NCBI GenBank assembly: GCA_032433595.1
Contig: JASWJB010000388.1
Location: 1 to 35,488, forward strand
Direction of reading: 5' to 3'
DNA length: 35,488 nucleotides
Origin: Conoideocrella luteorostrata
Lineage: Eukaryota > Ascomycota > Sordariomycetes > Hypocreales > Clavicipitaceae
The position numbers and the translations under genes are program-made. A model generated the notes under the pieces. It had not been told where the DNA came from. It ran no database searches and was given only the letters and a program-made list of their open reading frames with translations. Of the stretch, positions 1 to 9,047 are shown piece after piece (position 1 is the first letter of the stretch; each line of letters opens with the position of its first letter).

Positions 1-36
1 TACCTCGATGGCTTTGTTAAACTGTCCCCCGCTTGC
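1..36. repeat. Copy A of a 36-bp dispersed direct repeat
   Basis: Bases 1-36 match bases 30743-30778 in the same orientation at 34 of 36 positions; the mismatches are at bases 14 and 15. Similarity stops abruptly after GCTTGC in both copies. The left side of this copy is cut by the window edge, so its full length is unknown. It may be the end of a transposable-element family; neither copy adjoins a recognisable transposase. Confidence 0.75.
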
Positions 37-338
37 CTGGGTAAGTATCCATGCTCCTGCCCGCCCCGCCACCTCCACTATTGATTGCCAGCTGGCACTT
101 GTGCGCGGGGCTATAACTGCTGCGTCCGGAGTACTTATTACTATTATTATTATTAATTAAGTATTACTGTAGGAAATCCGTTAGTCAGTTAACTACGGAG
201 TAAATGGATTGGGATCGCCCGGAATAGTTGCAAAGTCACCCCTGGCAGTGTCTCGCATAAATCATTCTGGCTGAGCATTCGCGCCGCACCATTGGAAAAC
301 AATGACTTTTCTCTGATATACGAGACTTCAGCAGAGTA
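37..338 (+). promoter_or_regulatory. Upstream region of the Zn2Cys6 regulator gene
   Basis: This is the only visible upstream DNA of the regulator that starts at 339. It holds a 12-bp perfect palindrome (TGCCAGCTGGCA, 86-97), a CGGAGTA at 127-133, an AT-rich ATT/TTA run around 136-165 and one TACGGAGTA at 194-202. No clear TATA box was assigned. Which element is functional cannot be told from sequence. Confidence 0.35.
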
Positions 339-2439
339 ATGCAACACCAGAATCAGACTACAGCCCAACCTGGACGGCCGTACCGCTCTCACCTGAAGCC
401 TGCTTGCCTCCCATGTCGCCGGCGCAAGTCTCGATGTCAAACCGAACAAGGCTCCGTCATATGCGTGACTTGCCGGGCTCACAGTACCGAGTGCACTTTC
501 CCAGCAGCTTCGGACACCTCGCCGAGGTCTGGGCCAAGTCAGCGTCGTCGCAGAAAAGATGCAACTTTGCCGCGCAATGCGACACCTGGGAACGCAGCAG
601 CTCCTAGAACTGCAGATACAGGTTGTCTGGCCAAGCCGAGATCACCAGTTGATGATGTGGGAGGAACCGCACAATTTGCAAATACTTCGAGTCCCTTGAA
701 CACATGGTCAAGTACGCAAAACGTTAACCGTGGATCAAGTGGCCATGATCAGCAGGACGAGCAAACGCCGACACTGGGTTCTGCCGAGGAGGCCCATCAC
801 AATATGCATATCGTAGGCCCTGAAGTGACAAATGACAGCCAAGTCTTGTCAGATTATCTCTCTGGAATACCGGAAGCAGTTACAAGTACGAGGATGGTGA
901 TTCCAGAGTCGGCAAGTCGATCAAAACCTATCTTGTTCACCTTGGTACAGAAGCGTCCGTTGGGTCAGGTCGCCAATAGAAGCGTGGCACTAGAAAAGCT
1001 GGACATCATTGAGAAGATTCTTGAGCCTTACACAAAACATATTATCGACGAGTATGTACGCGCACTGCTGACGGTACGGATCGAGCTCTGACATCGACAG
1101 GTACTTTCAAAGGGTCAACTATTGCATGCCGCTCTTGGACGAACTGGCGTTCCGCGACAAGTGGCGCAATGAGAAAGACGGTATATCTCCAGCTCTTTTA
1201 GCGTGCTTGTACGCCCACACTCTCGTTTATTGGCCGCATTCTTCGGTCCTGTCCGGCCAGGTGTGCCCCGACAGGAGATTCATATGGAACCTTGCCAACG
1301 AGGCAGTTTACTCGGAGCTTTATCTGTCTCCCGGTATGTCTATTATAATGGCGATTCTTCTTAATGTTGGCGGGCGGCCAACCACTTCGATAATTGGCAA
1401 TGGGGTACTTCTTGGATCTGCTGTCTCAATAGCACATTCTCTCGGACTAAACCACAACCCCCTTCCATGGAAAATACCACAGTCCGAGAAGTTTCTTAGA
1501 ATGAAAATATGGTGGTCTTTGTTAATTCATGACAGATGGTGAGCCTGAAATAATCACCTTCGTTCTGTGAGTCCATATAAGCTCACCTATCGCAGGTTCA
1601 GTTTGGCTCACGGCACGCCACCTCGTATCTCAAGACCGCAATACGATGTACCACTACCCAAGCGAGAGCATCTCTGCTTGGATGATACACTAGAAGATCG
1701 AATCCAAGTCGCGGATGTATTCATAGCACTTGTCCGCCTCACTGACGTCCTAGACCAATATTTACAGCATACATATGACATCGATCAGGACAAGTCATGG
1801 GATACGACAAAACTCGAGCAAGCTCTGAACAATTGGGTGGATGGTTTACCGGGGACCTGTCGCCTCATCATCATTCGCGGGTCCAAATCAGACATACAGG
1901 GCGCAGCCAATCTTCGTCTTGCCTACCTAACGACCCGACTCCTCCTTCAAAGAATTGAACTTGAAGCGGACAAGCGCAATTATGGCTCCATTGACCAGCG
2001 TATCTTGAACCGCTATACGCAAGCACGTCACACCGCTGAAGACATTCTCTTGCTGCTCCAAGAGCTGCAAGCTGATGATTTAGGAGGATTCTGGCTCTCG
2101 GTCACCGCATTCGCTTTCCCAGCAACGGTCAACTTTCTCTTGCGCTGCGCATTGGAGACAGAAAGTTCTCTGACCGGGTTAGCCCAGAGCGGGTCTTTTC
2201 TCATAGCGCGAGATATCATAACCGCTCTTCGCAGCCACAAGAAGAATTATGATTGGGATCTGGCCGACATTTGTTTGGCCCAGCATGCAGACATAGTAGA
2301 CAAGATCCTCGCAGGTACCACAGCAGACAATCACATCGACGGCGCCGTCTTAGATCTACAGGAGTTGGACATGCTTGATGTGTCTATCCTGGATCAGTAC
2401 TTTCCCAGTCTCTGGGATCCGTTACAACATTCCTGGTGA
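339..2439 (+). CDS. Zn2Cys6 fungal-specific transcription factor, DAL81/TamA-like
   Basis: Predicted nuclear DNA-binding regulator of 664 aa. Exons are 339-1051, 1101-1538 and 1596-2439. Both introns (49 and 57 bp) are GT-AG and restore family-typical text across the joins: IIDEYFQRVNY at the first and HDRWFSLAHGTPPRIS at the second. The zinc cluster is C23-X2-C26-X6-C33-X8-C42-X2-C45-X6-C52 with a basic loop (RRRKSR). Residues about 60-225 are a low-complexity linker. The fungal-trans domain runs from about 230 to 450. The block LNVGGRPTTSIIGNG and the text before HDRW resemble what I remember of DAL81/TamA, regulators of nitrogen-source genes in yeast and Aspergillus; that placement is from memory. 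It lies 267 bp upstream of, and co-directional with, the dialkylglycine decarboxylase gene, so it may be that gene's specific regulator. Zinc cluster and domain are secure; subfamily and target are inference. Confidence 0.92.
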
Positions 2440-2474
2440 GATTGGGAAGTAAGCCTCAGTGGATCCTGGCCATC

Positions 2475-2502
2475 TTCCCGCGGCGAAAGTTGGCCGCGGG
2501 AA
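2475..2502. promoter_or_regulatory. Perfect 10-bp inverted repeat, candidate Zn2Cys6 operator
   Basis: TTCCCGCGGC (2475-2484) and GCCGCGGGAA (2493-2502) are exact reverse complements separated by 8 bases. Each arm carries the palindrome CCGCGG. It sits 36 bp past the regulator stop codon, about 60 bp upstream of a TATAAA and about 205 bp upstream of the decarboxylase ATG, which is typical upstream-activating-site spacing. Zn2Cys6 dimers commonly bind inverted CGG/CCG half-sites. A hairpin in the regulator's 3' UTR is the alternative reading. Confidence 0.55.
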
Positions 2503-2560
2503 ACTCTCAGCCCGGTGTGGATCCTGCTCGGCGCTCCAGATGTAAGCTCCTCTAAGAACG

Positions 2561-2567
2561 TATAAAT
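2561..2567 (+). promoter_or_regulatory. Putative TATA box of the dialkylglycine decarboxylase gene
   Basis: TATAAAT lies about 140 bp upstream of the ATG at 2707, downstream of the inverted repeat at 2475-2502. It is followed by a CT-rich leader (about 2585-2695), an arrangement common for inducible fungal genes. No transcription start is known. Confidence 0.45.
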
Positions 2568-2706
2568 TCGACGAAACGAATAGTTGTTCTACTGCTTCTT
2601 CTTGAATTCTATCTCCTTTTGGTTTACCTAGGCCACATACAACCTTTTCCTTGAATACTCTTCTCCCTCTTCTTTTCCCCATCAACTCTGTCCTCGACAA
2701 ATCAAC

Positions 2707-4110
2707 ATGGTCCCTGGAGCTACTACATCCAACCAAACACCCATTTCTTGGTCAAATCTGCCAAAAGAGGATGACAAGCCAACTTTGTACGAGAATGTCA
2801 ATCAAACAGAGTTAATCAAAAAGGCCAAGAACCATCTTCTTGATTACGGCACCAAGTTCGAGCCGGACATTATAACTGCCTCTCTCGGCTTGTACATATA
2901 CACAGCAACCGGTCATAGAGTGTTGGACTGGACGTCCGGGCAAATGTCATGTTTGCTAGGACATGGCCATCCAGAAATCGTCAAGGTCATTGCTGACCAT
3001 GCCATGCAACTCGATCATCTCTTCTCGGGAATGATTTCACCTCCCGTCATCTCACTTGCTGATAGACTCTGCAACGCCCTGCCGGAAGGTCTTGACAAAG
3101 CTTTCTTCCTCTCTACAGGAGGAGAAAGTAATGAAGCCGCCATCAAACTGGCCAAAACCTTCACTGGTAAATTTGAAATTGTTGGCGTGGGCGCGTCGTG
3201 GCACGGCATGACAGCACAGGCCCTCGGCGCCCAATATCACTTTGGCAGACGAGGCCACGGGCCTTTGATGCCTGGCATGCACATGCTCCCCCCACCCAAT
3301 GCCTATCGCTCTTGTTTCCGCAAACCCGACGGCTCATATGACTGGGAGGCCGAGTTGGAGTATGGATGGAGAATGATTGACATGCAGTCGTGCGGGTCAC
3401 TCGCGGCTTGCATTGTCGAGTGTATCCAAAGCTCAGCCGGGATGCATGTCCTGCCACCGGGATACCTGAAGGCCCTCAAAAAACACTGCATGGCACGGGG
3501 AATGCTTCTCATTGTTGACGAGGCTCAGACCGGTGTTGGTCGATGCGGCGACTTCATGGCCATCAACCATGAGGACATCGTGCCAGATATTTTGACACTG
3601 TCCAAGACCCTCGGCAATGGACTTCCACTAAGTGCGGTTGTGGCCAGCGAAAAGGTCTCTGCTGGAGCTGCAGAGAAGGGCTTCTTCTTTTATACAACCC
3701 ATGTCAACGACCCTTTGCCCGCCGCTGTGGGTGACAAGGTCCTTGAGATTGTGCTCCGCGACAACCTCGTGGAGCACTCGAGAAAGTACGGCCAGACTCT
3801 ACATCGAGGTCTGCAGAAGCTGTACTCGCGGTATGGTTGCATAGGCGAAATTCGCGGCAGGGGTCTCATGGCCGGCGTAGAAATTGTGACGAATCGCGAG
3901 ACCAAAGAGCCGGCGCTGGACTTGGCTAAGAGGATTGGAAGTCGGGCTTACCAGCTCGGATTGTGGGCGAATCTGAGCAGTCATCCTAGCTTTGGTGGAA
4001 CGTTTCGCATTGCGCCGCCGATTACCGTGACGGAAATTCAGATAGAAGACGGCCTTTCGATTCTGGAGAGGGCATTTGCCGAGACGGAGGGGACCATGCC
4101 GCTTTATTGA
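2707..4110 (+). CDS. dgdA: 2,2-dialkylglycine decarboxylase-like PLP enzyme (class III aminotransferase fold)
   Basis: Intronless gene for 467 aa, slightly longer than the bacterial enzyme because of an N-terminal extension of about 28 residues. The family enzyme decarboxylates 2-aminoisobutyrate or isovaline to a ketone and then transaminates pyruvate to alanine. Characteristic blocks line up in order: WTSGQMSCLLGHGHPEI (Q79), SGMISPPV, LSTGGESNEAAIKLAK, SWHGMT (W165 would stack on PLP), IVDEAQTGVGR (D271, Q274), LTLSKTLGNGLPL (K300, Schiff-base lysine), FFYTTHVNDPLPAAVG, GRGLMAGVEIV and FRIAPPIT (R434, carboxylate binding). The offset to remembered bacterial numbering is a constant 27-28 residues, supporting dialkylglycine decarboxylase over GABA or ornithine transaminase. 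No targeting peptide is evident, so a cytosolic location is likely. It follows a Zn2Cys6 regulator. The family is very likely; substrate specificity is inference. Confidence 0.9.
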   Translation: MVPGATTSNQTPISWSNLPKEDDKPTLYENVNQTELIKKAKNHLLDYGTKFEPDIITASLGLYIYTATGHRVLDWTSGQMSCLLGHGHPEIVKVIADHAMQLDHLFSGMISPPVISLADRLCNALPEGLDKAFFLSTGGESNEAAIKLAKTFTGKFEIVGVGASWHGMTAQALGAQYHFGRRGHGPLMPGMHMLPPPNAYRSCFRKPDGSYDWEAELEYGWRMIDMQSCGSLAACIVECIQSSAGMHVLPPGYLKALKKHCMARGMLLIVDEAQTGVGRCGDFMAINHEDIVPDILTLSKTLGNGLPLSAVVASEKVSAGAAEKGFFFYTTHVNDPLPAAVGDKVLEIVLRDNLVEHSRKYGQTLHRGLQKLYSRYGCIGEIRGRGLMAGVEIVTNRETKEPALDLAKRIGSRAYQLGLWANLSSHPSFGGTFRIAPPITVTEIQIEDGLSILERAFAETEGTMPLY

Positions 4111-4152
4111 GGAGCATGCGCAGAGTCATTTCATTTTTCACCATGACTAAAT

Positions 4153-4193
4153 AGTGGTGGTAGTGGTGGTAGTGGTGGTAGTAGTGGTAGTAG
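4153..4193. repeat. GGTAGT/GGTGGT microsatellite
   Basis: An imperfect tandem array of GTGGTA/GTAGTG units just after the decarboxylase stop codon, probably within its 3' UTR or flank. Confidence 0.9.
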
Positions 4194-4508
4194 AATCTAG
4201 CAAATGGATGATGGATGCCATCACTTACCAATGCTTTGGAGTCCGTTATATAGCACAGATGCAGCAACGCAAGCGTGAAGAAAAAGTTATAAATTGAACA
4301 AGCTGTTAGTCGTACAAGATGAAGTCATGCCGCTATGCAAGTGAAACCAGTGCCAACACCGTCCATGCCAAAATTAAACGCCGCGAAAGCCACGGGACAG
4401 CCCAAGAGCCATCATATAATTAATGTTACGACAGTCCTCCAAGGACGTCCATCTTCCCCCGCGCCAAAAATAAAACAAATAATCATAATAATAAACGGAC
4501 ACACCGAG

Positions 4509-4673
4509 TCAAGGCAACACTCGCTTCCGTAGCCTCCTTTGCAAGTAATGCCTGGAGGCTTGAGCGGCGACGCTCACCACAATGATGACTTGCAAGCCAA
4601 CCAAGCCAAACCAGACTAAATTCAGGATCCTATCTTCGTCATACTGGATGCTGTTTTTCAGGAAGATAGCCAT
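4509..4673 (-). CDS. Possible 54-aa single-pass membrane microprotein
   Basis: Minus-strand ORF beginning MAIFLKNSI and ending at a TGA at 4509. A central hydrophobic stretch of about 20 residues (NLVWFGLVGLQVIIVVSVAA) would make one membrane span, followed by a basic tail (RRLRKR). A longer in-frame start exists upstream (to 4826), but that extension is low-complexity and includes a microsatellite, so the inner Met is preferred. No family is recognised, and chance occurrence in AT/GC-mixed spacer DNA is quite possible. It would be convergent with the decarboxylase gene. Confidence 0.2.
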   Translation of the reverse strand: MAIFLKNSIQYDEDRILNLVWFGLVGLQVIIVVSVAAQASRHYLQRRLRKRVLP

Positions 4674-4722
4674 GCTCTGGTGATAAGAGTAGTGAGGCAC
4701 CCGGGTCGCCAGGGCTCTGGGT

Positions 4723-4750
4723 TTCTGCGTCTCTGCGTCTCTGCGTCTCC
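4723..4750. repeat. CTCTGCGT microsatellite
   Basis: About three tandem copies of the 8-mer CTCTGCGT. Confidence 0.85.
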
Positions 4751-7560
4751 GTCGAGGAGGGCGGCAATTGTGCGCGCAATCGAAGTCTCTGGCTGATGCG
4801 CGGCAGCGAAGGCCAGTGATCGACAATGATTAAATTGAGGGAGGGAAGGGGGCACCTGAAGAAGAATTAGCACCCCGCGAATTCCTTCGTTTTGCGCATG
4901 ACACTGTGCTGCGGCAGAGAGAGAGAGGGGACGAGCGGAGTCGATTGAATCTCACCTCTGGAACGGGGAGCTCGCTAGTTAGGTACGCAAAGAGTTCAAA
5001 AGGGGCCGTCGTAGCTTCCCCCACTGACGACTACATGGACAATGGTAGATAGATGGCAGACAGTTAATCAAACGTAGGGACAGCTGACAGCGATGTTCTT
5101 TGTTCTTTCAAAAGGGGAGGGTATATTGCAAGCGTCGCGATGTCTTGTGTCGAGGTGCAAAAATTCTGGCCGGGTAAGATGACGACGCTGGGGCTGAGGA
5201 TGTTTAAAACCGCCCAGCGCTGATGCTGGTACGCTGGGACCTTTTCGACCGGACATATATGTGTGCAGTAACAAAAATAAAATGTTGGTCATGCTTGCAC
5301 CGAACTGTGCTGGGATGATTGCCCTGATATGCACAGTTGATCCACCTGGACCTAGACAATGGGCAGTAAGCCAGCCAAGCCAGCCACTCATACCACCCGG
5401 GCGCGGCTGGTTTGGTCCACAGCAGTGGCAGTTTGGTTTTATATTGAGAGGATCTGCAGAACAATGTACAGTATCAGTCAGCGCCATTTGCAATAGTTGG
5501 CGGTACTATTGCAGGGCTGTCTGCGGATTCCGACTGGGCAGATTGTTCGAATGAGCAAGCAAGCACACACTTGGTGTAGGCCGTTCATCAACAACTAGAC
5601 ATGCATTAATCACACGTGGCCTTTGGCATATCTCGCATGTTCACAATAGAGTGCGGGCCACTACTGTGTATTATGCACTTTCCGCGGTGATGAGAGCGAC
5701 AAGCTCACTGATGCCACGTACTCCGTATTGTTCTTGAGTATCCTGGTCACCGCTCGGTATGTGGTCGACACATTGCAGACCACACAGTTGGGCATATTAA
5801 ACGGAATACTAGTAGTTCGTACGGAGTAGTGACAAATACCATCGAATGCCGCTTGTCGTCCCGGTCAAAGTCAAACGTTGCGTGGTGCAGTCATGTTTCG
5901 TCTGATCTTGCAATACTCCGAAGATCGACGGCACCCTGCTACATCCTAAGTTAGGGATTAGCACAATGCAATGACAGCATCAATAATTCGCGTCCTAATT
6001 TATGCTGGCGATCCGATAGATCTTTCGTTTCTACGGAGTACGGAGTACAATTTGTAGAGATTAACATCCAATGATGGCAGTGAAGTTTTTTTCGCTTGCT
6101 TTGGATTAGTTCCGCTTTGTAGACATGGGTTTTTTGTTGGGCCCCGCTGTCTTTTTGCTGCAATTCAGCAGCATAGCACATTGATAGTCCGACCCAGGAT
6201 CTGTTTTAGTCTGGGCCTGTCAGAGTACGGTGGAGATCTCGCAACGATGCCGTGGTACTTTGCAAAGATTTTGTAGATATTCTTTCACCACGCGTTATTG
6301 TAGCGGTGTACGGACTGGCTATGAAGTGGTTCTAAGGATGCACATTTAGGTTTAGTAGGACGCCGAATAATGGAAACATTTCGGCAGAGTGAAGATGCGC
6401 GTTACATCCTTCGAATGATTGTTGGGACTAGTCAATACTTACATTTCAAGACTTTGTGTCTCGCGCCGCGGCAGTTCGTTGAAACATGCGAAGGCGATTT
6501 GTTCCGGACGCTATGGTTTCCGCAACTGGGCACACGGCACGGCAGTTTACGATGCGGCACTCCTTGTTTTTATTCAACATTCCTTCGAGATCATCGTTGA
6601 TGATCTTCGCATCCAGCTCCAACACCATCTCGAGATTAGGACTTACTGTGTCTAGGAATCACCGGCAAGCTCTGAGGCTGGCTGATGGATACGCGAAGTC
6701 GACTAGCCAGCTAGGATGTTCGACATTCCCTCAAGTAAGCCAAAAAATAAGAATAAAAAAAATCTAAGCCTTCTCCGTAGAGTTCCATTCGTACTACGGG
6801 GGTATATGCTCACAGTCAATAGTCATTTTAAAATAACACAAACTAACGAATACATCATACCCACAGCGTTTTTCGACTGACAGCAGTGAGCAGGTGTGGC
6901 TGAGTGGCTGTGACGTTCTAGTTCGTCATTGAATCTTTGCAATTTATTGCTTGCCCGGACGCCTCATGCCCTTGCTATAGTGCAACTGTGGATAAGTCGG
7001 CGTCTTGTGGCATCAGCATGTGGCTGAAGCTGTTCTGTAAGTGGTAGGATGCGCATGCTAGCTTGATTGGATTGGGGAACTCTGAGTCGGCATGTGGTTC
7101 GTCGTCGCAAGTTGGATTGCGTACTCACACCTCATCAGGTCTACTGAATTGTCGAGGTTTGGTTGTGGTTGCCTTGCTTGAAACGCATGCCCTGGGCCTA
7201 GCTCAACCACGGTGACGCTGCTGCGCATCACAGGCCAACAATAAGCCACACGAAGGTGCGGCCACACGCTTCCTCCTTCTTATGATGGATGACGTCGTAA
7301 TTTGCCCCGCTCCTCTCCTAGGCATCGTGGAGCTCCCCAAGCCAACTTCTCATTACAGCCACCATTGTGTTAACCTCTGATCATCCCGCATCCATCAATT
7401 TCCCAAAAAAGTCGCTAAAAGACCTTTGATTTCATCTGAGAATATCACACCTCGTTCATAAACATACCATCATCGGAACGCACCAGCATCTCCGTTCTAG
7501 CCCAAAATCAAACTCCCCTCAAGTCCTGAACCTCCAGCTCGCAGCGGGGTAGAAGTAACA

Positions 7561-8541
7561 ATGGCTACCACCCCAACTGTCCATGTCAAGAATATCGCCG
7601 CGGTGACCAGCGATGCAGAAATTAAAACCTTCTTCAGCTTCTGGTAAGTTATTTATTTCTGCATATATAGAACCAAATATATATATTCATATACAAGTAC
7701 TTGCTAACAACTTTCCAGCGGAAAGATTTCTGACTTCAAAGTCACACCTGACCCTGATGGCGAGTTGAAATCCGCAGACGTTACTTTTGAAAAGGAAACG
7801 GCCATGAAGACCGCCCTGCTTCTCAACAGTACTCAGTTGGGGCCCAACCACATCAGCGTCGTCAGTGCTGACGGCAGCACCGACGACGACGGCAGTCACT
7901 TCACCAAGAATGAAGAGCGTGACTCTGACGAAATTACACAAGAGGAGAAACCCCGCACTCGCATCCTGGCCGAGTACCTGGCCAACGGCTACGTTGTTGG
8001 CGACGTTGCCATCGAGCGTGCCATTCAGCTCGACACCCAACACAAGGTCTCCACGCGCTTCCTTAACACCATCCAGAACATTGATCAGAAGTATCACGCT
8101 ACGGATCGCGCCAAGGCTACCGACCAGAGTTACGGAATCACTCAGCGGGCTAACTCTTTCCTTACCGGAATTGGGTCGTACTTTGAGAAGGCGAGCAACA
8201 GCCCTACCGGCAAAAAGATTGTGCAGTTTTACACTGATAGCTCGCGTCAAGTGCAGGATATCCATACTGAGGCTAGACGTCTTGCTGATTTGAAGAAGGA
8301 GCAGCATGGTGGTAGTGCGTACAGGGCCGCGGGGCTGGAGAGAGTCTTTGGCAAAGAGGCCCCTAAAGAGTCCGCTAAAGAGACATCTTCTGCTTCTGCT
8401 GGTACTGGTTCTGGCGGAGGAGTTGGTGTTGGAGCTACTGCTGGCTCTGATGCCGGGGCTACTACTAATCCTGCGGTAGGTGCGGAGGATAACACAACGG
8501 CTGCCTCCGCAGTCAAGACTGCAGATGAAAAGGCCGCTTGA
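7561..8541 (+). CDS. vip1: Vip1-like RRM RNA-binding protein
   Basis: Two exons, 7561-7643 and 7719-8541, encode 301 aa. The 75-bp intron has GTAAGT, a CTAAC branch point at about 7704 and CAG, and it splits the RRM. An N-terminal RRM (about residues 5-75) starts VHVKNIAAVTSDAEIKTFF and continues GKISDFKV, with the FEKETAMKTALLLN helix and a final strand. The middle (about 105-240) is the conserved helical part of the family (TRILAEYLANGYVVGDVAIE, RANSFLTGIGSYFEKAS). The tail (about 250-301) is low-complexity Ala/Gly/Ser/Thr. This matches the order in fission yeast Vip1 and its filamentous-fungal homologues; the molecular role of the family is poorly defined. Start chosen: first ATG of the exon that completes the RRM. 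Convergent with the small gene at 8753-9047. Confidence 0.93.
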
Positions 8542-8752
8542 TTTACTAGGGATGAAGATAGTTTTTTACCAACTGGAACACGAATGGTCTCTATATTATG
8601 TTATGAGATGCAGGTTACGCAGCGATGAATGTATGACGCATAATTGTTCGCGCAGGAATATTGTATCAAAACATAGTTTGCGTGTCGAATAATTTCATTT
8701 CATTACATCTATTTACAGAAATCTATGGCCCGATGGTTCTTTGCATATTCTG

Positions 8753-9047
8753 CTAACCCTGTGTCTCTTCTTGTTTCTTAGCTCCAATACTATTTCCTTC
8801 TCCCTTACTGAACTTGTTCTTTAACTCATTGTCCAACGGTCCCTCAGGGTTTGACCCGAGACCCTGTTCAAAGCCTCTTATTAGTTACACTTGCCATTTT
8901 GATTGCGATGACATGAATATGACTTGCCTTGACTTCCGACTCTACCTCCTCGCGTTTGTTACCCACTTTGGTGGTGCCAAATCCTTCGGCTGGTGTGTCA
9001 TGCAGCTGCTTGCCGCTCTGGCGCTCTGGGGGTGGAGACTCGGCCAT
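8753..9047 (-). CDS. Small hydrophilic protein (76 aa) with a GC-AG intron
   Basis: Two minus-strand exons, 8928-9047 (40 codons) and 8753-8863 (37 codons including TAG), are separated by a 64-bp phase-0 intron. The donor is AAG|GCAAGT, the optimal form of the rare GC donor class; a branch-like AACTAAT precedes the acceptor AACAG. The product starts MAESPPPERQSGKQLHD and continues after the join with GLGSNPEGPLDNELKNKFSK. It is charged, Pro/Gly/Ser-rich, has no signal or membrane segment and looks intrinsically disordered. I believe similar small proteins with an N-terminal PPPERQSGKQ and a LxSNPxGPLD motif occur widely in ascomycetes, but cannot cite a family name. Function unknown. It is convergent with the Vip1-like gene, with 211 bp between the stop codons. 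Confidence 0.75.

Larger units (their letters stand above)
4111..7560. other. Gene-poor intergenic region (about 3.4 kb)
   Basis: Nothing convincingly coding was recognised between the decarboxylase and the Vip1-like gene. The stretch contains microsatellites (4153-4193, 4723-4750), full TACTCCGTA-type 9-mers at 5719, 5820 and 6032 (the last extended by an overlapping CGGAGTA), and a possible 54-aa minus-strand membrane ORF (4509-4673). Open frames around 5068-5554 and 6370-6767 have no recognisable domain. Bases about 7270-7560 are presumably promoter and leader of the next gene. Confidence 0.6.

Noticed and set aside
1567..1595. Separate gene starting inside 1567-1595 (upstream part of the regulator's third exon frame)
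   Set aside because: These bases are the 3' end of intron 2; splicing 1538 to 1596 restores the conserved HDRWFSLAHGTPPRIS block.
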